DNA of 10,632 nucleotides from Streptomyces sp. NRRL B-1140 (GTDB lineage Bacteria; Actinomycetota; Actinomycetes; Streptomycetales; Streptomycetaceae): assembly GCF_001280065.1 (NCBI RefSeq), contig NZ_LGEA01000140.1, forward strand, positions 1-10,632. Direction: 5' to 3'. The stretch's first letter is position 1. Every line of letters begins with the position of its first letter. Below the pieces are notes generated by a model. That model had not been told where the DNA came from. It made no database searches and saw nothing but the letters and a program-made list of their open reading frames with translations. Of the stretch, positions 5,717 to 10,632 are shown in pieces. Made by a program: the position numbers and the translations under genes.

Positions 5717-7009
5717 GTGGACACGAGCGAGAGCACAAACCAAGAGCGGGAAGGCGAATCCGAGGGGCCCCGGCGGCGCGGCCGGCGGCGCTGGGTCATG
5801 GACACCCGCCCCCTGCGTCGTCCCGCCTACCGGCGGCTGTGGGGCTCGACGGTCGTCACAGCCGTCGGCAGCCAGCTCACCGCCGTCGCCGTCCCCAAGC
5901 AGATCTACGACATCACCGGCTCCTCGGCGTGGGTGGGCGCCGCGAGTCTGGCCGGCCTCGTGCCCCTGATCGTGTTCGCGCTGTGGGGCGGCGCCGTCGC
6001 CGACACCATGGACCGGCGCAAGCTGCTGCTGATCACCAACAGCGGCATCGCCGTCACCTCGCTGCTGTTCTGGCTCCAGGCCTTCGCCGGACTGGAGTCG
6101 GTGACCGCGCTGATGCTGCTGCTCGCCGTGCAACAGGCCTTCTGGGGCCTCAACGCCCCGGCCCGCAACGCCTCCATAGCAAGGCTGGTTCCCACGGACG
6201 AACTGCCCGCCGCGAACGCCCTCGGCTCGACCGTGATGCAGACCGGCCAGGTGGCCGGCCCGCTGCTCGCCGGCGCCCTCATCCCCGTGATCGGCCTGCC
6301 CGAGCTCTACCTCATCGACGCGCTGGCGCTGTGCGTGACGGTCTGGGCCGTGTACCGGCTGCCCTCGCTGCCGCCCCTGGCCGGCACGGCGGTGCGGCGC
6401 GCGGGCGTGAAAGAGATAGCCGCCGGCTTCCGCTACATCTCCGGCCACACCGTGCTGCTGCTGTCCTTCCTGGCCGACATCGTCGCCATGGTCCTCGGCA
6501 TGCCCCGCGCCCTCTTCCCGCAGCTCGCCTCCCAAACCTATGCCCCGTACGGCGAAGGGCTCGCGCTGGGCCTGCTGTTCGCGGCGATCCCCATCGGGGC
6601 GGTGCTGGGCGGACTGTTCTCCGGCACCTTCTCCCGGGCCCGGCGGCACGGCCTGATGGTCATCGGGGCGGTGGTCGTCTGGGGCGTGGCCGTCACGGGT
6701 TTCGGACTGAGCGGCAACCTCTGGGTCGCGGTGGCCTTCCTCGCTCTGGCCGGTGTGGCCGACATGGTCTCCATGGTCTTCCGCGGGGCGATCCTGCTGT
6801 CCGCCGCCACCGACGAGATGCGCGGGCGCATGCAGGGCGTCTTCACGGTCGTCGTGGCGGGCGGACCGCGCCTGGCGGACGTGCTGCACGGCACCGCCGG
6901 ATCGGCCTTCGGCCCCCGCACCGCCGTCGCGGGCGGCGGACTGCTGGTCGTCGCGGTGATGCTGGTGCTGGCCACCGCCGTACCGGCGCTGCGCCGCTAC
7001 CGGGTCTGA
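5717..7009 (+). CDS. MFS transporter, EntS-like (MFS_3)
   Basis: This 430-aa protein has a charged, Arg- and Glu-rich cytoplasmic N-terminus of about 40 residues, then a 12-helix major facilitator fold. The cytoplasmic loop-2 signature appears as GGAVADTMDRRKLLL (91-105). The pattern LNAPARNASIARLVPTDELPAANAL (about 144-168), split by short gaps in relatives, is characteristic of the EntS-like MFS_3 group, which includes siderophore and drug exporters. Substrate is not predictable, and no siderophore genes are nearby. The GTG at 5717 is preceded by AGGAAG with a 7-nt gap. The internal ATG at 5798 lacks a ribosome binding site. It is 84 bp downstream of lysE and could share its transcript. Its stop is 13 bp from that of the convergent gene. 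Confidence 0.87.
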   Translation: MDTSESTNQEREGESEGPRRRGRRRWVMDTRPLRRPAYRRLWGSTVVTAVGSQLTAVAVPKQIYDITGSSAWVGAASLAGLVPLIVFALWGGAVADTMDRRKLLLITNSGIAVTSLLFWLQAFAGLESVTALMLLLAVQQAFWGLNAPARNASIARLVPTDELPAANALGSTVMQTGQVAGPLLAGALIPVIGLPELYLIDALALCVTVWAVYRLPSLPPLAGTAVRRAGVKEIAAGFRYISGHTVLLLSFLADIVAMVLGMPRALFPQLASQTYAPYGEGLALGLLFAAIPIGAVLGGLFSGTFSRARRHGLMVIGAVVVWGVAVTGFGLSGNLWVAVAFLALAGVADMVSMVFRGAILLSAATDEMRGRMQGVFTVVVAGGPRLADVLHGTAGSAFGPRTAVAGGGLLVVAVMLVLATAVPALRRYRV

Positions 7010-7022
7010 GGTCCCGGGTGGC

Positions 7023-7478
7023 TCAGAGGGCTCCGCGCCGGTGCAGCGTGTACTGCTCCATCAGCTTGCCCCGGGTCATCTCCAGACGGTGGGCGAGCAC
7101 CTCGGCCACGTTGCGCACCAGCATCATCCCGAGCTCCGGGTCCTCCCGGCACAGCTCCAGCACGGCCCCCGCGTCGAACTCGTAGGCCCGCACCGGGCTG
7201 AACGCCACCGCGCCGAAGTCCCAGGTGTACGGAGGAAACAGCCACGACCAGCCGAGCAGGTCGCCCGCGCCGAGGCTGGCCACGGTCACCCGCTGCAGGG
7301 AGTTCACCTGCTGGTCCAGTGAGACGGCGCCGGAGCGGATGACCCAGAAGCGGTCGGCCGTGCCGTCCGCCTCGAAAATCCGGGCGTCCTCGGGGAAGGA
7401 CACCTCCCGCGCGAGCGTCATCAGGCGCTGCCGCTGCGGCGGGGGCAGGGCGGTCAGGAGTTTGATCGCTTTGGTCAT
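7023..7478 (-). CDS. Stand-alone cyclic nucleotide-binding-fold protein
   Basis: This 151-aa protein is almost entirely a Crp-type beta-barrel domain. It has FPEDARIFEADGTADRFWVI, then RSGAVSLDQ at 48-56, VASLGAGDLLGWSWLFPPY at 66-84, and a closing helix pair to about 140. There is no DNA-binding HTH, so it is not a complete Crp/Fnr regulator. The phosphate-binding cassette of cAMP binders (GE-L with a later Arg-Ala) is replaced by GDLLGWSWLFPPYTW and lacks the Arg, so ordinary cAMP binding is doubtful. A GWSWLFPPY-like motif is, from memory, shared by a set of such small bacterial proteins. ATG 7478 has GGAG about 8 nt upstream. The frame stays open further upstream to 7685, but that part is low-complexity and runs through the terminator region. 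Confidence 0.82.
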   Translation of the reverse strand: MTKAIKLLTALPPPQRQRLMTLAREVSFPEDARIFEADGTADRFWVIRSGAVSLDQQVNSLQRVTVASLGAGDLLGWSWLFPPYTWDFGAVAFSPVRAYEFDAGAVLELCREDPELGMMLVRNVAEVLAHRLEMTRGKLMEQYTLHRRGAL

Positions 7479-7603
7479 GACGCGGACTCCTCGCCGGGCG
7501 GTCGACTGCGGTGGTGTGCCAAGCCTTAAGCCCATTTCAGCCGCTGCCGGGGCCGTGGGCACCTCGGCGTACGGCACTTCTTCCGGCGGGCCGCCCGGGC
7601 ATG

Positions 7604-7639
7604 AAAAAGCCCTGGCTGGACGGGGGGACCAGCCAGGGC
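7604..7639 (-). terminator. Intrinsic terminator with U-tract, minus strand
   Basis: GCCCTGGCTGG (7609-7619) pairs perfectly with CCAGCCAGGGC (7629-7639) across a 9-nt loop. Read on the minus strand, the 11-bp stem is followed directly by TTTTT (7608-7604), the classical intrinsic terminator arrangement and rare at this GC content. It lies 125 bp past the decarboxylase stop and 131 bp upstream of the cyclic-nucleotide-fold gene, so it ends decarboxylase transcription or a short RNA. Confidence 0.85.
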
Positions 7640-7641
7640 CG

Positions 7642-7688
7642 TACGCGGTGGTGCACGGAGGACCAGGAGTCGACTCCGTCACCACGTA
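7642..7688 (-). other. Bulged hairpin upstream of the terminator, possible small RNA
   Basis: GTGGTG (7648-7653) and ACGGAG (7655-7660) pair with CACCAC (7680-7685) and CTCCGT (7674-7679), giving a 12-bp stem with one bulged base (C7654) and a 13-nt loop. TAC (7642-7644) and GTA (7686-7688) can extend it. On the minus strand this hairpin comes just before the U-tract terminator. It is part of the decarboxylase 3' untranslated region or of an independent small RNA. Confidence 0.45.
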
Positions 7689-7716
7689 TACATGAACCGT
7701 AAACCATTCGAGGGAT

Positions 7717-7768
7717 GGGTGCGCACCCGAAGACCGGGTTGCGTGACCCGTTTCACGCTCGGGGTCAC
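7717..7768. repeat. Clustered short inverted repeats at the decarboxylase 3' end
   Basis: Three small symmetric elements follow each other. GGGTGCGCACCC at 7717-7728 is a perfect palindrome. ACCCG (7725-7729) pairs with CGGGT (7735-7739). GTGACCC (7743-7749) pairs with GGGTCAC (7762-7768) over the decarboxylase stop codon. They overlap, so not all can form together. They may stabilise or end the decarboxylase message. Confidence 0.4.
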
Positions 7769-9234
7769 CGCGCGAGCACCCGGACCGTCTTCAGTTGCGG
7801 GTCCTCGGGGTCGGGCAGGTGCATGCCCGCTTCCAGTCCCGTCCGCAAGTACGCCAGCACCGGCTCCGTCAGGCGCTCACCGGGAAGGACGGCGGGGATG
7901 CCGGGGGGATACGGCGTGATCATCTCGGCCGCGACCCGACCGGCCGCCTCGGACACCGGCACGGCTTCGGCCGGACCGAAGAACGCGTCCCGGGGCAGCA
8001 CCGCCTGCTCCATCCGCAGCTCCGCGGGGGACGGCACCTCCACCCGCGGCGCCCTGGGCAGATCAGGCGCCGCCCGCGCCAGGTCCCGCAGCGCCTCCAG
8101 CAACTGCCCGGTGGTCTCCCGGTCGTCGCCGTGGGTGATCTGCGCGCCGATCCGGCGGTGGTCCACCAGATGCGCGTCGATCCGCCGGTGCTCGCGCAGC
8201 CAGTCCGCCGCCTGGAAACCCGTGATCCCGAGCTCCGTGAGGTCGATGACGCCGGGCAGCGGATCGAGGTCGTCGGCCAGCCCCGGGCCGCAGAAGTCGT
8301 CCCGGCCGTTGACGTGCAGGCCGTCGATCTCCTCGATGGAGGCCCGGACCTCGGCCGCCAGGTGCAGCGCACCGCCCATCAGTTCCTCGCCGTGCAGCGC
8401 CATCTGCCGCCGCCACCCGTCGAGACCCGCGAAGATCAGCACCGACGGGCTGGTGGTGCCCAGCAGGTCCGCGCGCATCCCCAGCAGCTCCGGCGGCACC
8501 AGATCGCCCTGGAGGTGGAAGACCGACCCCTGCTCCAGACCGCTGCCCATCTTGTGGATGCTGGTCACGCAGATGTCCGCGCCCGCGTCCATCGCCCACG
8601 ACGGCAGCTCGGGATGGAAGGGCAGATGCGCGCCCCACGCCTCGTCGACGATCAGCGGCCGTGAGCGCCGGTGACACACGTCGGCGATCGCCCGCAGGTC
8701 CGCGCAGCCCCCGTACGGCGTGGGACTCGTGACCAGGGCGCCCCGTGCGTCCGGGTGCGCGTCGAAGGCCCGGTCGAACTCCTCGGCGGACGGGGGATGG
8801 GCGAGGTTCCGCTCGGCGTCCCAGCGGGGCTCGACCCAGACCGGCTCGATACCGGAGATGATCAGGCCCGCCACCACCGACTTGTGCGCGTCCCGCCCCA
8901 CCAGCAGCTTCTCGTGCGGCCCCGCGACCGACAGCATCGCGGCCTTCACCGACAAGGAGCTGCCGCACGTACTGAAGAACGTGTGCTCGGCGTGCACCGC
9001 GTCGGCCATCAACTCCTGCGCGCGTTGCAGCACCCGGCCACGGGTCAGCCGGTCGTCCAGCCCGCCCGAGGCCAGCACGTCCCCGTGGAACACCGCGTCA
9101 CCGAGAACCTCCCGGACCGCCGGGTCCGCGCCGCGGGCCTGCTTGTGCCCGGGCGGTGTGAACGACAGATTCCCCTTGCGTCGGTACTCGTCCAGGGCTT
9201 CCAGAACCGGTGCTCGCGTGTGGTCGGCTGTCAT
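7765..9234 (-). CDS. Orn/Lys/Arg decarboxylase family PLP enzyme
   Basis: This 489-aa enzyme belongs to the fold-type I group III decarboxylases, which remove the carboxyl group of lysine, ornithine or arginine to give cadaverine, putrescine or agmatine. Visible features include the N-terminal PPGHKQ (27-32), the PLP phosphate-contact TFFSTCGSS (85-93) and RDAHKS (114-119). Also present are VDEAWGAH with Asp197 and His203 for the cofactor ring, and SIHKM with the Schiff-base Lys228. The length matches the short SpeA/YaaO-type enzymes, which lack the N-terminal response-regulator-like wing of E. coli CadA. Substrate cannot be read from sequence. I prefer ATG 9234; a GTG at 9240 is also possible, and neither has a strong Shine-Dalgarno. 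A 73-aa gene lies 69 bp upstream on the same strand, probably in one operon. A U-tract terminator lies downstream. Confidence 0.87.
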   Translation of the reverse strand: MTADHTRAPVLEALDEYRRKGNLSFTPPGHKQARGADPAVREVLGDAVFHGDVLASGGLDDRLTRGRVLQRAQELMADAVHAEHTFFSTCGSSLSVKAAMLSVAGPHEKLLVGRDAHKSVVAGLIISGIEPVWVEPRWDAERNLAHPPSAEEFDRAFDAHPDARGALVTSPTPYGGCADLRAIADVCHRRSRPLIVDEAWGAHLPFHPELPSWAMDAGADICVTSIHKMGSGLEQGSVFHLQGDLVPPELLGMRADLLGTTSPSVLIFAGLDGWRRQMALHGEELMGGALHLAAEVRASIEEIDGLHVNGRDDFCGPGLADDLDPLPGVIDLTELGITGFQAADWLREHRRIDAHLVDHRRIGAQITHGDDRETTGQLLEALRDLARAAPDLPRAPRVEVPSPAELRMEQAVLPRDAFFGPAEAVPVSEAAGRVAAEMITPYPPGIPAVLPGERLTEPVLAYLRTGLEAGMHLPDPEDPQLKTVRVLAR

Positions 9235-9303
9235 GCGCACCGGGTGCCCGGCGTGTGCTCCCGCAATCCGGTCACACCCGGACGGCCCAGAGGAGTCCTC
9301 CGG

Positions 9304-9525
9304 TCAGCTCTCCGGCCCGTGCCTGCCCGGCGTCACGATCTCGTCCAGCACCCGCAGCACCGCCTCGTAGGACATCCGCCGCACGGCCGCGTCCCGGGCC
9401 CCCTGCGGGTCGGTCGCTTCCAGTGCCTCGCTCCTGGACCGCCACGTCCGCTCCTCCTGCACCGCGCACTCCCTGGCACGCCGGATGCGCCGCAACAGCT
9501 CGTCCGAATCCACCACATCGGTCAT
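9304..9525 (-). CDS. Small conserved-looking hypothetical protein
   Basis: I do not recognise this 73-aa protein. It starts MTDVVDSDELLRRIRRAREC and is rich in Arg, Glu and Ala, with two probable amphipathic helices (about 6-36 and 42-64). It has no transmembrane segment, one Cys and no known motif. I chose ATG 9525: the frame stays open to 9768, but the upstream part is Gly/Arg/Pro-rich and unlike a protein. The Shine-Dalgarno is weak (GGTG); GGGTAC on the minus strand at 9540-9535 sits only 9 nt upstream and could be a -10 box giving a nearly leaderless message. It precedes the decarboxylase gene by 69 bp on the same strand. Whether it works with that enzyme is unknown. Confidence 0.6.
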   Translation of the reverse strand: MTDVVDSDELLRRIRRARECAVQEERTWRSRSEALEATDPQGARDAAVRRMSYEAVLRVLDEIVTPGRHGPES

Positions 9526-9795
9526 GCACACCGCGTACCCGCCCAGCGCGCGGAGATGGCACCCGCCCCCCGGCCGTTCGAGGCGTCTTCGGGCCCTCCG
9601 GCCCGACCGGAGGTTTGCAGGTGCGGTCAGAGGTGAGCCGAAGAGTAGGACCGCGGCGCTCACGCGGTGCGTACCGCCGAACGCCGCGGCAGGTCGAGCG
9701 GACAGCGGGTCCGAGGGCCCGGGCAGACCTCTGCGGGCGGCCCCGGAACGCGGTCCGGACCCGTTCATCCGTCCGTGCTTTCAGGGAGCTGCAGA

Positions 9796-10230
9796 ATGTG
9801 CGAGGAGCACATGATCGAATCCGTAGGCGAGCCGCCCGGCGCTCACCGGGCCCGGCCGTGCAAGCCCGCCGAGGCGCGCCGGGCGGTGGAGCTGGCCGTG
9901 GCCGAACGCTGCCGTGCCACCCACACCCCGTGTGACAGGGCCGCCCTGTCCGACGCACTGCTCGTCGCCTCGGAGCTGACGACCAACGCCATCCTGCACG
10001 GCGGCGGTATCACCGACTTCCAGGTGGACGTCGACGACCCCGGCGTACGCGTCTCGGTGAGTGACCGCAGTGACGCGCTGCCCGTGACCGTGCCGCGCAC
10101 CGACCCGCACGGACGCATCCGGCACGGCGGCCACGGCTGGCCCATCGTCTGCCGGCTGGCCCGCGACGTACGGGTGTCGGACCTGCCTGCCGGGGGCAAG
10201 TGCATCACCGCAGTCGTGCCCCTGTTCTGA
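9796..10230 (+). CDS. RsbW-like ATP-binding protein (anti-sigma factor kinase fold)
   Basis: This 144-aa protein has the GHKL ATPase fold of RsbW/SpoIIAB-type serine kinases and anti-sigma factors. The N box is ASELTTNAILHG (58-69), with Glu60 and Asn64 for Mg-ATP. VSVSDRSDALP (86-96) is the G1 region with Asp90. HGGHGWPIVCRLA (110-122) is the glycine-rich lid, and GGKCITAVVPLF closes the sheet. Such proteins bind and inhibit SigB-like sigma factors or phosphorylate anti-anti-sigma factors. The next gene is a sigma factor of that family, so it is a natural partner, although the 201-bp gap shows the two are not tightly co-translated. ATG 9796 is chosen because AGGGAG lies 7 nt upstream. ATG 9811 is also in frame, but its AGGAG is only 3 nt away. 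Confidence 0.83.
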   Translation: MCEEHMIESVGEPPGAHRARPCKPAEARRAVELAVAERCRATHTPCDRAALSDALLVASELTTNAILHGGGITDFQVDVDDPGVRVSVSDRSDALPVTVPRTDPHGRIRHGGHGWPIVCRLARDVRVSDLPAGGKCITAVVPLF

Positions 10231-10256
10231 ACGCCCGTGAGACGGCCCCCGACAGA

Positions 10257-10267
10257 TTGCACTGCAA
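10257..10267. repeat. Short palindrome in the sigma-factor leader
   Basis: TTGCACTGCAA has 5-bp arms around a single C. It lies in the 201-bp gap between the RsbW-like gene and the sigma factor gene and could be a regulator site. It is too short to call with confidence. I found no convincing -35/-10 pair in this gap. Confidence 0.25.
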
Positions 10268-10431
10268 AGCGGAGTTTGTTCCCCCGGGTGCAGGGCAGAC
10301 GCAGTTTCGTGCTTCGGACCGGAGGCGCGCCAGCGGGAGCGGTATGACTGCCCCGGAGGCCCCTCCAGGCGATCCGGGCGGCGTCCTTCCCGCGGTCAGT
10401 CCCTGAAACCACCGTTCAGGAGCGAATCCGC

Positions 10432-10632
10432 ATGCTCATCGAAACGCCCACCCATCGTCCCGGCACGCCCGAAACGACGACCCCCGCTTCCCGGCGGCGT
10501 CACGACGACGCCCCCGACACCGCCGCCCTCTTCGCCCGGATGGCGGAGCTGGAGGAGGGACCCGAGCGGGAGGCCGTCCGGGACGAACTGGTCACCCTGT
10601 GGCTGCCCATGGCCCACCGGATCGCCGGCCGC
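10432..10632 (+). CDS. SigB/SigF-family RNA polymerase sigma factor, N-terminal part
   Basis: The first 67 residues of this gene are present; the frame is open to the window end. After a variable Pro/Thr-rich N-terminus of about 28 residues, the protein reads DTAALFARMAELEEGPEREA then VRDELVTLWLPMAHRIAGR. This is the start of the SigB/SigF/SigG group in streptomycetes, leading into sigma region 2. These factors direct stress and development genes and are usually held by RsbW-like anti-sigma factors, one of which is encoded just upstream. ATG 10432 has AGGAG (10418-10422) with a 9-nt gap. Regions 2 to 4 lie outside the window, so the exact paralogue cannot be named. Confidence 0.85.
   Translation, partial: MLIETPTHRPGTPETTTPASRRRHDDAPDTAALFARMAELEEGPEREAVRDELVTLWLPMAHRIAGR

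Noticed and set aside
7000..7017. CCGGG / CCCGG hairpin over the MFS stop codon as a bidirectional terminator
   Set aside because: The stem is only 5 bp and has no U-tract, so chance is a sufficient explanation at this GC content.
5215..7185. Plus-strand frame of 656 codons over lysE and the MFS gene
   Set aside because: It is an out-of-frame shadow of two clearly recognised membrane protein genes, with no domain pattern of its own.
7479..7685. N-terminal extension of the cyclic-nucleotide-fold gene to 7685
   Set aside because: The added residues are Pro/Gly-rich and pass through the intrinsic terminator. ATG 7478 has a proper ribosome binding site.
7642..7688. tRNA or signal recognition particle RNA in the structured gap
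   Set aside because: No cloverleaf, T-loop GTTCGA-like sequence or SRP GNAR-type loop is present; only simple hairpins are seen.
9613..9637. GTTT / 15 bp / GGTGAG as a SigB-type promoter for the RsbW-like gene
   Set aside because: The -35 and spacing fit, but GGTGAG is a poor match for GGGTAC or GGGTAT and lies about 160 nt from the start codon.

Overview
The window looks like chromosomal DNA of a Streptomyces or close relative. The GC content is very high, codons end in G or C, and there are a WhiB-like (Wbl) protein, a DUF6098-type protein, a stand-alone RsbW-like ATPase next to a SigB/SigF-type sigma factor, and a divergent lysG/lysE pair. I see no transposase, integrase, phage gene, CRISPR array, tRNA or rRNA.

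Layout, left to right. (1) Positions 2-565 hold the C-terminal third of an FAD-binding dehydrogenase that begins outside the window. It converges on a DUF488 gene (588-911, minus). (2) A DUF6098-like gene (1069-1512, plus) converges on a small Wbl gene (1654-1908, minus). Two strong tandem hairpins separate them. (3) A saccharopine-dehydrogenase-like gene (2012-3229, minus) is divergent from a TetR regulator (3334-4044, plus). A short palindrome and a likely promoter lie in the shared upstream region. (4) A LysR regulator of the LysG/ArgP type (4049-4945, minus) is divergent from a LysE/ArgO exporter (5015-5632, plus). An AT-rich perfect 10-bp inverted repeat lies between them, and the exporter seems to be read from a leaderless mRNA. 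(5) An EntS-like MFS transporter (5717-7009, plus) converges on a stand-alone cyclic-nucleotide-binding-fold protein (7023-7478, minus). (6) A structured 286-bp gap (7479-7764) carries a classical U-tract terminator and other hairpins. (7) An Orn/Lys/Arg decarboxylase (7765-9234, minus) lies downstream of a small 73-aa gene (9304-9525, minus). (8) On the plus strand, an RsbW-like ATPase (9796-10230) is followed by the start of a SigB/SigF-family sigma factor (10432 to the window end).

Three nearby units (saccharopine-dehydrogenase-like enzyme, LysE exporter, basic amino acid decarboxylase) all point to lysine, arginine, ornithine or diamine metabolism. They are separately promoted, so a functional link is inference. 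The enzyme in unit 3 resembles carboxynorspermidine dehydrogenase, which opens a polyamine hypothesis.

No stretch longer than 300 bases lacks a gene. The largest gaps are 7479-7764 (described above), 9526-9795 (divergent upstream region in which I see no convincing gene or promoter) and 10231-10431 (sigma-factor leader). Nothing here is clearly a new defence or mobile system. The best leads are the odd cysteine spacing in the Wbl protein, the CANSDH-like enzyme, the leaderless lysE promoter and the structured RNA downstream of the decarboxylase.
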